Assembly: GCF_000472445.1 (NCBI RefSeq)
Contig: NZ_AXAJ01000013.1
Coordinates: forward strand, 62,001 to 126,000
From: Burkholderia sp. WSM2230
GTDB taxonomy: Bacteria > Pseudomonadota > Gammaproteobacteria > Burkholderiales > Burkholderiaceae
DNA length: 64,000 nucleotides
Direction: 5' to 3'
Part shown: piece by piece, positions 35,259 through 44,237 of the stretch
Position numbering within the stretch: position 1 is the stretch's first letter
Layout: each line of letters begins with the position of its first letter
The notes under the pieces: model-generated
Databases searched by the model: none
What the model was told of the DNA's origin: nothing
Seen by the model: the letters and a program-made list of their open reading frames with translations, nothing else
Position numbers and translations under genes: made by a program

Positions 35259-36317
35259 ATGTTTACGCTTTCCGATTTCGATTTCGATCTGCCGCCCGAG
35301 CTGATCGCGCAAGTCGCGCTGCCCGAGCGCAGCGCGAGCCGCCTGCTCGAGGTCGACAACGCGGCCGACGCCGATCGCGCCGCGCGTCTCACCGACCGCC
35401 GCTTCTCCGAGTTGCCCGAATGCATTTGCGCCGGCGATCTGCTGGTCTTCAACGATACCAAAGTCCTGAAGGCGCGCTTCCTCGGCCAGAAGGCCAGTGG
35501 CGGCAAGATCGAAGTGCTGGTAGAGCGCCTGACCGGCGAGCGCACGGCCCTCGCGCAGATTCGCGCGAGCAAGAGCCCGCAGCCGGGCACCACGATCCGT
35601 CTGGCCGAAGCGTTCGACGTGACCGTCGGCGAGCGCGTCGAACCGTTCTACACGCTGCACTTCCCCGCCGACTGCCTGACGCTCATCGAGCAGTACGGGC
35701 GCTTGCCGTTGCCGCCCTACATCGAGCACGACCCCGACGCCGTCGACGAAACCCGCTATCAGACCGTGTACGCGCAAAATCCCGGCGCGGTCGCGGCGCC
35801 CACGGCGGGCCTGCATTTCGACGACGCGCTGTTCGAGCGGCTCGACGCTCGCGGCGTGGAACGCGCGACGCTCACGCTGCACGTCGGCGCAGGCACGTTC
35901 CAGCCTGTGCGCGTCGAGAACCTGGCCGAGCATAAGATGCACCGCGAGTGGTATCACCTGCCGCAATCGCTCGCCGACAAGATCGCCGCGACCAAGGCGC
36001 GCGGCAACCGGGTGATCGCGGTGGGCACCACGTCGATGCGCGCGCTCGAAGCCGCCGCACGCGACGCGGAAGCCGCCGGCAGGCCGCTTGCCGCCGCGAG
36101 CACGGAAACCGATATTTTCATCACCCCCGGCTATCGCTTCCGCGTGGTCGACCGGCTGGTGACGAATTTTCATCTGCCGAAGTCGACACTGCTGATGCTC
36201 GTGTCGGCGTTTGCTGGCGTGGAGACGATCCGCGCCGCGTATCGTCATGCAATCGAGCAACGCTATCGTTTTTTCAGCTATGGCGACGCAATGCTGCTGA
36301 CACGGCGCGACGGTTGA
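35259..36317 (+). CDS. queA: S-adenosylmethionine:tRNA ribosyltransferase-isomerase
   Basis: Transfers and isomerises the ribosyl part of S-adenosylmethionine onto preQ1 in tRNA, making epoxyqueuosine. The 352-residue protein begins with FDFDLPPELIAQVALPERSASR-type family residues and has FNDTKVLKARF, GAVAAPTAGLHF and the C-terminal TETDIFITPGYRF and TNFHLPKSTL motifs. Length equals E. coli QueA (356 aa). It precedes tgt, the preceding pathway step, on the same strand with a hairpin in between. Confidence 0.95.
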   Translation: MFTLSDFDFDLPPELIAQVALPERSASRLLEVDNAADADRAARLTDRRFSELPECICAGDLLVFNDTKVLKARFLGQKASGGKIEVLVERLTGERTALAQIRASKSPQPGTTIRLAEAFDVTVGERVEPFYTLHFPADCLTLIEQYGRLPLPPYIEHDPDAVDETRYQTVYAQNPGAVAAPTAGLHFDDALFERLDARGVERATLTLHVGAGTFQPVRVENLAEHKMHREWYHLPQSLADKIAATKARGNRVIAVGTTSMRALEAAARDAEAAGRPLAAASTETDIFITPGYRFRVVDRLVTNFHLPKSTLLMLVSAFAGVETIRAAYRHAIEQRYRFFSYGDAMLLTRRDG

Positions 36318-36355
36318 TCTGACGCACGGCTTCCTGTTTTCGTAGTTCTTCGAGG

Positions 36356-36385
36356 CCGCCGCGAACATTCGCGGCGGTGTTTTCT
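36356..36385 (+). terminator. GC-rich hairpin with short T-run between queA and tgt
   Basis: CCGCCGCGA (36356-36364) pairs with TCGCGGCGG (36369-36377) over a four-base loop and is followed by TGTTTTCTT. It looks like a rho-independent terminator, though the T-tract is interrupted. It stands 43 bases before tgt, so either tgt has its own promoter or the terminator is partial. Confidence 0.6.
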
Positions 36386-36428
36386 TATCGCGCCGGACTG
36401 TCTTCCGGTTGCTTTTGGAGTTATCTCA

Positions 36429-37604
36429 ATGACCACCGGTCATCCACTACAACAACCCGCCGACGGCCTTAAATTCGAACTGCTCGGCACAGACGGTGAG
36501 GCGCGCCGCGGCCGCGTCACGCTGAATCACGGCGTGGTCGAAACGCCGATCTTCATGCCGGTCGGCACCTATGGCACCGTGAAAGCGGTGCAGCCGCGCG
36601 AGCTCGAGGAAATGCACGCACAGATCATCCTCGGCAATACGTTTCACCTGTGGCTGCGCCCGGGGCTCGAAACCATCGCCGCGCACGGCGGCCTGCATGG
36701 CTTCATGGGCTGGAAAAAGCCGATCCTGACCGACTCCGGCGGCTTTCAGGTGTTCTCGCTCGGCGACCTGCGCAAGATCACTGAAGACGGCGTGACGTTC
36801 GCGTCGCCGATCAACGGCGACAAGCTGTTTCTGTCACCGGAAGTGTCGATGCAGATTCAGAAAGTGCTGAATTCGGACATCGTCATGCAGTTCGACGAAT
36901 GCACGCCCTACGCGACCAACGACGTGCCGACGTCCCATGAGGAAGCGGCCGACTCGATGCGTATGTCGATGCGCTGGGCGCAACGCTCGATCGACGAATT
37001 CCGCCGGCTCGGCAACCCGAATGCGCTGTTCGGCATCGTCCAGGGCGGCATGTTCGAGGACCTGCGCGACGAGTCGCTCGCGGGCCTCGCCGAGAAGGAT
37101 TTTCACGGCCTGGCCATCGGCGGGCTGTCGGTCGGCGAGCCGAAAGAAGACATGATGCGCGTGCTCAACCATATCGGCCCGAAGCTGCCGGCCAGCAAGC
37201 CGCATTACCTGATGGGCGTCGGCACGCCGGAAGATCTGGTGGCGGGCGTCGCGGCCGGCGTCGACATGTTCGACTGCGTGATGCCGACCCGCAACGCGCG
37301 CAACGGCTGGCTCTTCACGCGCTTTGGCGACATCAAGATCCGCAATGCCACGCACAAGAATTCGTTGCGCCCGCTCGACGAGCAATGCGGCTGCTACACA
37401 TGCCGAAATTTCAGCCGCGGATATCTGCATCATCTGCATCGCGTCGGGGAAATTCTGGGCGCGCAGCTGAATACGATTCACAACCTGCACTACTACCTCG
37501 AACTCATGCAGGAAATGCGCGACGCGATCGACGCAAAAACGTTCGAACCGTTCCGCAAGCGCTTTCACGAGAACCGCGCACGCGGCATCGACGACGCGCC
37601 GTGA
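36429..37604 (+). CDS. tgt: tRNA-guanine transglycosylase
   Basis: Exchanges guanine for preQ1 at the wobble position of tRNAs with GUN anticodons. The 391-residue protein has the active-site Asp102 in ILTDSGGFQVFSL, the nucleophile Asp near residue 282 in FDCVMPTRNAR, and the zinc site CGCYTCRNF with a downstream His (LHHLHR). Length is close to E. coli Tgt (375 aa), with a short N-terminal extension of about 12 residues. A TTTTGGAG ribosome binding site precedes the ATG. The gene order queA-tgt-yajC-secD-secF is the common one in proteobacteria. Confidence 0.96.
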   Translation: MTTGHPLQQPADGLKFELLGTDGEARRGRVTLNHGVVETPIFMPVGTYGTVKAVQPRELEEMHAQIILGNTFHLWLRPGLETIAAHGGLHGFMGWKKPILTDSGGFQVFSLGDLRKITEDGVTFASPINGDKLFLSPEVSMQIQKVLNSDIVMQFDECTPYATNDVPTSHEEAADSMRMSMRWAQRSIDEFRRLGNPNALFGIVQGGMFEDLRDESLAGLAEKDFHGLAIGGLSVGEPKEDMMRVLNHIGPKLPASKPHYLMGVGTPEDLVAGVAAGVDMFDCVMPTRNARNGWLFTRFGDIKIRNATHKNSLRPLDEQCGCYTCRNFSRGYLHHLHRVGEILGAQLNTIHNLHYYLELMQEMRDAIDAKTFEPFRKRFHENRARGIDDAP

Positions 37605-37802
37605 CGGCAAACGCTGTCGGATCAAGCGAATCAATCCGTCAGCGGCTTGCGGAAAACCTTACAATCCACTTTCGCGGACGGCGAAAAACGGCTTTAAGCG
37701 GTTGATCGCAAAGCCGAATCGCCGCGCCGACGCGCGCGATGCCGGTGGTAGAATAACCGGCTGATTTTTTTGATTGAATTGATCTATAACGGAGAGACCA
37801 AC

Positions 37803-38132
37803 GTGTCGTTCATTTCCAATGCCTTCGCCCAAGGCACCGCAGCAGGTGGCGTTGAGTCGAATCTGATGAGCTTCCTGCCGCTGATCCTGATGTTCGGCGT
37901 GCTGTACTTCATCATGATTCGCCCGCAAATGAAGCGCCAGAAGGAACATCGCAACATGCTCGCCGCAATGGCCAAGGGCGACGAAGTGGTGACGAATGGC
38001 GGCATCGTCGGCAAGGTGACCAAGGTGGGCGAGGCTTACGTCGGCGTCGAAATCTCGGAAGGTACGGAAATCACCGTGCAGAAAGCGTCGATCACGACGA
38101 TTCTCCCGAAGGGCACGATCAAGTCGCTGTAA
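37803..38132 (+). CDS. yajC: Preprotein translocase accessory subunit YajC
   Basis: Small inner-membrane partner of SecDF in the holotranslocon. The 109-residue protein has one membrane helix (LMSFLPLILMFGVLYFIMI) followed by IRPQMKRQKEHRNML and a cytosolic domain with GDEVVTNGGIVGKV, as in E. coli YajC (110 aa). I chose the GTG at 37803 (preceded by GGAGAG) because an upstream ATG-started extension is not part of the family; the product then begins SFISNAFAQG as in Burkholderia. It starts 198 bases after tgt. Confidence 0.94.
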   Translation: MSFISNAFAQGTAAGGVESNLMSFLPLILMFGVLYFIMIRPQMKRQKEHRNMLAAMAKGDEVVTNGGIVGKVTKVGEAYVGVEISEGTEITVQKASITTILPKGTIKSL

Positions 38133-38247
38133 GGCCTGCTCTCGCGTCCGGCGCGGCCTCGCCGGCGATCCATGCAAACCTGCCGCGGATCGCCAGCGCT
38201 CATCGCCGGGCGCATCGCTTTCAAGCCAACCTCCCGTTGGACTACTC

Positions 38248-40308
38248 ATGAATCGTTACCCCCTCTGGAAATATGCCGTGATGCTGGTGGCTCTTGTCAT
38301 CGGCCTCGTGTACACGCTGCCCAACCTGTTCGGCGAAGCGCCGGCGGTGCAGGTGTCGAGCGGCAAGGCAACGGTCAAGCTCGACTCGACCACGCTGTCG
38401 GCGGTCGAAGGCGCGCTCGCAGCCAATCAGATCAAGCCGGAAGACGTCACGTTCGACAACTCGGCGACCAACGCGAACATTCGCGTGCGCCTCGTCGACA
38501 CGGACACGCAGCTGCGCGTGAAAGACCTGCTGCAGAAGTCGCTGAACAGCGATCCGAGCGATCCGCAGTTCGTCGTTGCGCTGAACCTGCAAAGCGCGTC
38601 GCCGCGCTGGCTGACCGCGCTGCACGCGCTGCCCATGTACCTCGGCCTCGACTTGCGCGGCGGTGTGCACTTCCTGCTGCAGGTCGACATGGCGGGCGCG
38701 CTGAACAAGAAGCTCGACTCCGACGCTTCCGACGCGCGCACGCTCCTGCGCGACAACAATATCCGCGACGGCGGCGTGAACCGCGTCAACCAGACGGTGG
38801 TGATCAATTTCGCCGACCAGGCGACAGCGGACGCGGCGGCGAAGCAACTGGGCCGCAGCATCGGCGAGTTGCAATGGGCGTCGCAGAACGGTCCTGACGG
38901 CTCCGTGCAGCTCGTCGGCACCTTCACGCCGACGGTGCAAAAAGCCGTGCAGGACGCCGCGCTCAAGCAGAACATCACGACGCTGCATAATCGTGTGAAC
39001 GAACTCGGCGTGGCCGAGCCCGTGATCCAGCAGCAAGGCTCCGACCGTATCGTGGTCGAACTGCCGGGCGTGCAGGACACGGCGAAGGCGAAAGACATCA
39101 TCGGCCGCACGGCGACGCTCGAAGCGCGTCTCGCCGATCCGGTCAACACGCATCCGAATCCGTCCGATCCGGTTCCGCCGGGCGACGAGCTGTTCACGCA
39201 AGGCAATCAGACGCCGGTGTTGCTGAGAAAGCAGATCATCTTCACTGGCGACCGGATTATCGACGCGTCGGCGGGCTTCGACGAACATCAGCGCCCATCC
39301 GTCAACATTCGCCTCGACTCGGCCGGCGGACGCGCGGTGCGCAGCGTGTCGCGCGACAACATCGGCAAGCCGATGGCCATGGTGCTGTTCGAAAAGGGCA
39401 AGGGCGAGGTGCTGACGGTCGCGACCATCCAGTCGGAACTGGGCGACCGCTTCCAGATCACTGGGCAGCCGACGCCGCAGGCCGCCGCCGACCTCGCGCT
39501 GCTGTTGCGCGCCGGTTCGCTCGCGGCGCCGATGGAGATCATCGAGGAACGCACGATCGGTCCGAGCCTTGGCGCCGACAACATCAAGAAGGGCTTCCAC
39601 TCGGTCGTGTGGGGTTTCGCGGCTATCGCCGTCTTCATGATCGCGTACTACATGCTGTTCGGCGTGATCTCGATGATCGGCCTGTCCGTGAACCTGCTGC
39701 TGCTGATCGCAGTGCTGTCCATGCTGCAGGCCACGCTCACGTTGCCGGGCATCGCCGCTATCGCGCTCGCGCTCGGTATGGCGATCGACGCCAACGTGCT
39801 GATCAACGAACGCGTGCGTGAAGAACTGCGCAACGGCGCGCCGCCGCAACTGGCCATCCAGAACGGCTACGCGCACGCATGGGCGACGATTCTCGACTCG
39901 AACGTCACTACGCTGATTGCGGGTGTCGCGCTTCTCGCGTTCGGCTCCGGGCCGGTGCGCGGCTTTGCGATCGTGCACTGTATCGGCATTCTCACGTCGA
40001 TGTTCTCTGCGGTGTTCTTCTCGCGCGGTATCGTCAACCTCTGGTACGGCGGCAAGAAGAAGCTGAAGACGCTGGCAATCGGCCAGGTGTGGCGCCCGGA
40101 CACGGCGCCCGCAGGCTCGGCTGCCTACCTCGGCAACAACGACGACGCCACCGACACCGCGCAAGCCATGCGCGCGGCAAGCGCAGCGGCTGCGAAGCCG
40201 AAAGCGCCGGCCGCGGCCGCCCAATCGCGCGCGGGCAAGCCGACCGTGCGTCGCCGCAACGCACCCGGCACGCCGGGTGCGTCGCAGAAACCGGGTTCAT
40301 CCCGCTGA
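38248..40308 (+). CDS. secD: Protein translocase subunit SecD
   Basis: Proton-driven partner of SecYEG that pulls exported proteins into the periplasm. The 686-residue protein has an N-terminal helix (about 9-28), a large periplasmic P1 domain with LGLDLRGGVHFLLQVDM, and five C-terminal helices with ALGMAIDANVLINERVREEL and GSGPVRGFAI motifs of the RND fold. A C-terminal Ala/Lys/Pro-rich tail of about 60 residues is additional compared with E. coli SecD (615 aa). It is followed by secF after 17 bases. Confidence 0.96.
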   Translation: MNRYPLWKYAVMLVALVIGLVYTLPNLFGEAPAVQVSSGKATVKLDSTTLSAVEGALAANQIKPEDVTFDNSATNANIRVRLVDTDTQLRVKDLLQKSLNSDPSDPQFVVALNLQSASPRWLTALHALPMYLGLDLRGGVHFLLQVDMAGALNKKLDSDASDARTLLRDNNIRDGGVNRVNQTVVINFADQATADAAAKQLGRSIGELQWASQNGPDGSVQLVGTFTPTVQKAVQDAALKQNITTLHNRVNELGVAEPVIQQQGSDRIVVELPGVQDTAKAKDIIGRTATLEARLADPVNTHPNPSDPVPPGDELFTQGNQTPVLLRKQIIFTGDRIIDASAGFDEHQRPSVNIRLDSAGGRAVRSVSRDNIGKPMAMVLFEKGKGEVLTVATIQSELGDRFQITGQPTPQAAADLALLLRAGSLAAPMEIIEERTIGPSLGADNIKKGFHSVVWGFAAIAVFMIAYYMLFGVISMIGLSVNLLLLIAVLSMLQATLTLPGIAAIALALGMAIDANVLINERVREELRNGAPPQLAIQNGYAHAWATILDSNVTTLIAGVALLAFGSGPVRGFAIVHCIGILTSMFSAVFFSRGIVNLWYGGKKKLKTLAIGQVWRPDTAPAGSAAYLGNNDDATDTAQAMRAASAAAAKPKAPAAAAQSRAGKPTVRRRNAPGTPGASQKPGSSR

Positions 40309-40325
40309 GTCCCGGAGAACAGATC

Positions 40326-41276
40326 ATGGAATTTTTCCGCTTTCGCAAAGACATTCCGTTCATGCAGCGTGCGTTGATCTTCAACGCCATTTCGCTGCTG
40401 ACGTTCCTCGCTGCCGTGTTTTTTCTCTTGCACCGCGGGCTGCATCTGTCGGTGGAATTCACCGGCGGCACGGTGATCGAAGTGCAGTATCCGGGCGCAG
40501 CGCCGCTTGATCCGGTGCGCGGCACGCTGAACAAGCTCGGCTACGCCGACGCGCAGGTGCAGAACTTCGGCACCTCGCGCGACGTGCTGATCCGTCTGCC
40601 GCTCAAGCAGGGCCTGACCTCCGCGCAGCAGAGCGATCAGGTGATGAGCGCGCTGAAAACCGACACGCCGCAGGTGCAGTTGCAGCGCGTCGAGTTCGTC
40701 GGCCCGCAGGTCGGCAAGGAACTCGCCACCGACGGGCTGCTCGCGCTCGCCTGCGTGGTGGTCGGCATCGTGATCTATCTGTCGTTCCGCTTCGAATGGA
40801 AGTACGCAGTGGCAGGCGTGATCGCGAACTTGCACGACGTGGTGATCATTCTTGGCTTTTTCGCGTTCTTCCAGTGGGAGTTCTCGCTGTCGGTGCTCGC
40901 CGCGGTGCTTGCGGTGCTCGGCTATTCGGTGAACGAGTCGGTGGTTATTTTTGACCGGATTCGCGAGACCTTCCGCCGCGAACGCAAGATGACGGTGATC
41001 GAAGTCATCAACCACGCGATCACCAGCACCATGTCGCGAACCATCATCACGCACGGCTGTACGCAGATGATGGTGCTGTCAATGTTCCTGTTCGGCGGTC
41101 CGACGCTGCACTACTTCGCCCTCGCGCTGACGGTCGGTATTCTGTTCGGTATCTACTCGTCGGTGTTCGTCGCCGCGGCGCTCGCCATGTGGTTCGGCGT
41201 GAAGCGCGAAGATCTGTTGAAGGACAAGAAGGAACGCGTCGATCCGAACGATCCGAACGCGGGCGCGCAGGTCTGA
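40326..41276 (+). CDS. secF: Protein translocase subunit SecF
   Basis: Forms the SecDF complex with SecD. The 316-residue protein has an N-terminal helix, a periplasmic domain beginning with the SVEFTGGTVIEV motif, and five C-terminal helices with VLGYSVNESVVIFDRIRE, which carries the conserved Asp needed for proton movement. Length matches E. coli SecF (323 aa). The ATG at 40326 has a GGAGA ribosome binding site overlapping the end of the secD-secF gap. A terminator lies 75 bases after the stop. Confidence 0.96.
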   Translation: MEFFRFRKDIPFMQRALIFNAISLLTFLAAVFFLLHRGLHLSVEFTGGTVIEVQYPGAAPLDPVRGTLNKLGYADAQVQNFGTSRDVLIRLPLKQGLTSAQQSDQVMSALKTDTPQVQLQRVEFVGPQVGKELATDGLLALACVVVGIVIYLSFRFEWKYAVAGVIANLHDVVIILGFFAFFQWEFSLSVLAAVLAVLGYSVNESVVIFDRIRETFRRERKMTVIEVINHAITSTMSRTIITHGCTQMMVLSMFLFGGPTLHYFALALTVGILFGIYSSVFVAAALAMWFGVKREDLLKDKKERVDPNDPNAGAQV

Positions 41277-41350
41277 GCGCGCTTGATGACGGCGCTTGCT
41301 AAGGGCGCTTGCTAAGGGCGCTTGAAAGCCGCAATTGAGTGTCGCAATGA

Positions 41351-41388
41351 AAGAGGCCGGTTCGGGTTGAACCGGCCTTTTCGTTTTT
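41351..41388 (+). terminator. Rho-independent terminator after secF
   Basis: GGCCGGTTC (41355-41363) pairs with GAACCGGCC (41369-41377) over a five-base loop, followed by TTTTCGTTTTT. It ends the yajC-secD-secF transcript and faces the convergent transporter gene. Confidence 0.85.
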
Positions 41389-41409
41389 GGCATTAGCGTC
41401 CCTGCCCGC

Positions 41410-42687
41410 CTACCGGAACCCCAACTTCCGTCTTGCCGCCACCAACGCCGCCACGCTGAGAAGCGCGGCGAAAATCAGGTAGTAACTCGGCGCAGCCTTG
41501 GAGCCCGTAAAGCTGATCAACCAGGCAATGATGAACGGCCCGAACCCGCCGAACACAGTCACCGCGATGTTATACGCGAGCGACATGCCGGTCGTGCGTG
41601 TCTGCACCGGGAACATCTCCGAGAGTAAACCCGGCAGCGCCGCGAAATAGCCGGTCATCAGAAAGCCGAGCACGACTTGCAGCGCGATCAGCGTGCCGAA
41701 GGTCGGATGCGCGACCAGATAGACGAACGCCGGGTAAATCAGCACGAGCAGCAGCAGTCCGGCGATCAGCATGATGGTGGTGCGTCCATGGCGATCCGAC
41801 AGGTGCCCGACGAGCGGCGCGAACACCATCTGGATAAGCCCGGTCAGCGCGATAGCCGAGAACGCGACCGAAGGCGCAAGCCCCAGTTGCTTTACGCCGA
41901 AGGTCGGCATGAACAGCACAAGGTAAGTGGATACCGTGCCGAGCACCACCGTGCCGATCGCGATCACGAGCCGCAGCTTCTGGCTCGCGAACGTGTCGCG
42001 CAGCGGCGTGGTCGTAGTTTCCGCGGCGAGAAACTCGGGCGTTTCGTCGAGCTTCGTGCGGATGTACCAGGCAACCGGCCCGATCAGCAGCCCGAAGAAG
42101 AACGGCACGCGCCATCCCCAGGACGACATCTGCTCCGGCGTCAGACTGCCGGTCAGCACCACGCCGAAGGCCGCCGCGAGCAGCGTTGTGAGCCCCTGGC
42201 TTGCCACCTGCCAGCTCGCGAAAAAACCGCGCCGGCCCGGCACATGTTCCGCGAGGAAAGCCGTTGCGCTGCCGAATTCGCCGCCGGCCGAGAAACCTTG
42301 CATCAAACGCGCAAGCACCAGAATCAGCGGCGCCGCGAGGCCGATGCTCCGGTAGGTCGGCAAAACCGCGATGATCAGCGTGCCGCCCATCATCAGCAAA
42401 ATTGACAGCGTGAGCGCCGCCTTGCGTCCGGCGCGGTCCGCGTACGCGCCAATCACAACAGCGCCGAGCGGCCGCATGAAGAACGATACGCCGAACGTGC
42501 CGAGGGTCAGGAGCAGCGACACGGTGTCGTTGCCGGCTGGAAAAAACAGCTTCGCGATCACCACCGCAAAAAAGCCGTAGACGACGAGATCGAACCATTC
42601 GAGCGCGTTGCCGATGGACGCGGCAATCACCGCCCGCCACGAATTTCTCCGGCTTCCCGCAAGGCTTGCTGCTGTCGTTGCGTTCAT
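41410..42687 (-). CDS. MFS transporter of the metabolite:proton symporter (MHS) family
   Basis: A 425-residue inner-membrane protein with 12 predicted helices. IGNALEWFDLVVYGFFA near the N-terminus, the loop YADRAGRKAAL between helices 2 and 3, and RLMQGFSAGGEFGSATAFLAEH are hallmark MHS-family motifs (citrate, proline/betaine, dicarboxylate and alpha-ketoglutarate symporters). The closest style is the citrate-type carriers, but the substrate cannot be assigned. Start MNATTAASLA at 42687, with GGAG about eight bases upstream. No metabolic operon is attached to it, and it is convergent with secF. Confidence 0.88.
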   Translation of the reverse strand: MNATTAASLAGSRRNSWRAVIAASIGNALEWFDLVVYGFFAVVIAKLFFPAGNDTVSLLLTLGTFGVSFFMRPLGAVVIGAYADRAGRKAALTLSILLMMGGTLIIAVLPTYRSIGLAAPLILVLARLMQGFSAGGEFGSATAFLAEHVPGRRGFFASWQVASQGLTTLLAAAFGVVLTGSLTPEQMSSWGWRVPFFFGLLIGPVAWYIRTKLDETPEFLAAETTTTPLRDTFASQKLRLVIAIGTVVLGTVSTYLVLFMPTFGVKQLGLAPSVAFSAIALTGLIQMVFAPLVGHLSDRHGRTTIMLIAGLLLLVLIYPAFVYLVAHPTFGTLIALQVVLGFLMTGYFAALPGLLSEMFPVQTRTTGMSLAYNIAVTVFGGFGPFIIAWLISFTGSKAAPSYYLIFAALLSVAALVAARRKLGFR

Positions 42688-43035
42688 GCAGATCTCCATG
42701 TCGCGCGAATCTTATAGATGCGGGTTCAGGCCCGATTTCGCCGTATTGGATGCGCGCACAACCAATGCGGGTGCAACGCTTTATGTACCTGAAAAATTAA
42801 ACCGAAGCGAGCGCGAAATTACGCAGCCGCCTCGTATAAGGCCTGCAGCCTTTGCGCATCCACTCTCGCGCCTCGTTCTTTCCCCGCAACGCCATGAAAA
42901 AACCGCTTCGTCGCGAAAGCGAGCGAAGCGGCCGGAGAAGCAATGAGGCGAGCGACGCAACCGGCGCCTCCGGTTTGGCTGCGCCGCAACCGCGGCGTCG
43001 ACACCATCGAGAAGCGCCTGTGCGCACGGCGGGAT
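42688..43035. other. Intergenic region between the MHS transporter and yceI genes
   Basis: All flanking genes read leftward. The region holds the yceI terminator (42897-42931) and, next to 42688, the leader and ribosome binding site of the transporter. I see no coding frame with a credible start. Bases 42932-43035 are very GC-rich and unremarkable. Confidence 0.55.
42897..42931 (-). terminator. Rho-independent terminator downstream of the yceI genes
   Basis: On the minus strand CCGCTTCG (42924-42931) pairs with CGAAGCGG (42903-42910), and inside them CGC/GCG extends the stem almost to a four-base loop. The hairpin is followed by a run of T (42897-42902). It lies 105 bases after the stop of the first yceI gene. 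Confidence 0.75.
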
Positions 43036-43614
43036 TTACTGCTTGATGCCTTCAGCCTGAATATGCAGCTTGGTTTCCATGCTGAAACCATATTTGGTGC
43101 CGAAATCCATGCCGTAGTCGGCGCGGCTGAACTGGGCGCTCGCCTCGACGCCGCACACTTCGCGCTTGAGCATCGGGTGCGGCATGCACTTGAACGACTC
43201 GACCTTCAGATTGAGCGGCTTCGTCACGCCATGCAGCGTCAGGCTGCCGACCACTTCAGCCGGCTTGTCGCCGTCGAACCTGATTGACGTGCCTTTGTAC
43301 GTCGCGGTGGGAAACTTCGCGACGTCGAAGAATTCCGCCTGTTTCAGATGGTCGTCGAGCTTGCCGTTTCCGGTCGAGATCGAAGCGGCGTCGACGTCGA
43401 CCTCGACCGTGCCGGTTTTGGCCGCGCGGTCGAGCGTGACCGTGCCCGAGCTTTTGGTGAACTTGCCACGCCACACAGACAGACCGCCGAAGTGGTCCGC
43501 CTCGAAGCTCGGATAGGTGTGCGTGGGGTCGAGCTGATAAGTGTCGGCGGCGAATGCGCCAAGCGAAACGCAGGAGGCCAACGCGCCGGCGGCGATCAAC
43601 ATGGATGTCTTCAA
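43036..43614 (-). CDS. yceI: YceI family periplasmic protein
   Basis: A secreted lipocalin-like beta-barrel protein of about 192 residues, family known to bind isoprenoids. It has a signal peptide (MKTSMLIAAGALASCVSLGAFA, shown here in part: SMLIAAGALAS and AFA cleavage) and the family pattern starting TYQLDPTHTYPSFEADHFGG. I chose a TTG start at 43614 because GGGAG lies six bases before it and the next ATG (43602) is too far from any ribosome binding site and would remove the Lys residue of the signal peptide. It is 51 bases after a second yceI gene; the three genes with cytochrome b561 form one leftward operon. It ends at a terminator. Confidence 0.85.
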   Translation of the reverse strand: MKTSMLIAAGALASCVSLGAFAADTYQLDPTHTYPSFEADHFGGLSVWRGKFTKSSGTVTLDRAAKTGTVEVDVDAASISTGNGKLDDHLKQAEFFDVAKFPTATYKGTSIRFDGDKPAEVVGSLTLHGVTKPLNLKVESFKCMPHPMLKREVCGVEASAQFSRADYGMDFGTKYGFSMETKLHIQAEGIKQ

Positions 43615-43665
43615 GTCATGCTCCCAGTCAGGTAAAAACGGCTGCACTTGTACGCGCAGTCCAAC

Positions 43666-44229
43666 TCACTTGCGTGCGGCTACGATATGAAACTTGATGA
43701 CGACCTCATCAGCAACCACGGACGTGTCTTTCCACTCGCCGGTGCCAATATCGAACTGCGAGCGTTTGATCGGCAATGAACCGTCGAACGTCTGCGTCGA
43801 GCCTTGCTGCGTCACGGTGACAGGCACCACCACCGTCTGCGATTTGCCCTTGATGGTCAGTTTGCCCGTCACCTTGTACTGATTGCCGCCGGCCGGCGCA
43901 ATAGCGCTCGAAACGAAGCTCGCGCTCGGATAGCTCTTCGCGTCGAACCATTCCTTGCCGCGCACCTGGTCGTTATAGGTTTCGTCGCCGAGATCGTAGC
44001 TCGACACGTCGATGTTCAGCTGCGCGCTGCCTTCGGCTGGCTTGGCCGGATCGAACTTGACCTGCGCGGTGAATTTGCCGAACTTGCCTTCGACGGGCAC
44101 GTTCATCTGCTTCGACGTAGCCGTCACCGAGCTTTTGGCGGTGTCGACCTGGGCAAGCGCGGCGCCGGCTGCGCTCAGCGAGGCAGCGGCGAATGCAGCC
44201 AGCATGTAGCGATAAAACGAGACCTTCAT
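43666..44229 (-). CDS. YceI family periplasmic protein, second copy
   Basis: A 187-residue secreted protein with a signal peptide (MKVSFYRYMLAAFAAASLSA region, cleaved after ALA) and the YceI barrel starting QVDTAKSSVTATSKQM. It is clearly diverged from the copy downstream, so the pair is old. The ATG at 44229 lies 8 bases after the stop of the cytochrome b561 gene. In E. coli yceI also sits with a cytochrome b561 (yceJ), which suggests that the lipid-binding proteins and the membrane cytochrome work together, perhaps with quinones. Confidence 0.88.
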   Translation of the reverse strand: MKVSFYRYMLAAFAAASLSAAGAALAQVDTAKSSVTATSKQMNVPVEGKFGKFTAQVKFDPAKPAEGSAQLNIDVSSYDLGDETYNDQVRGKEWFDAKSYPSASFVSSAIAPAGGNQYKVTGKLTIKGKSQTVVVPVTVTQQGSTQTFDGSLPIKRSQFDIGTGEWKDTSVVADEVVIKFHIVAARK

Positions 44230-44237
44230 GGTTGTCC

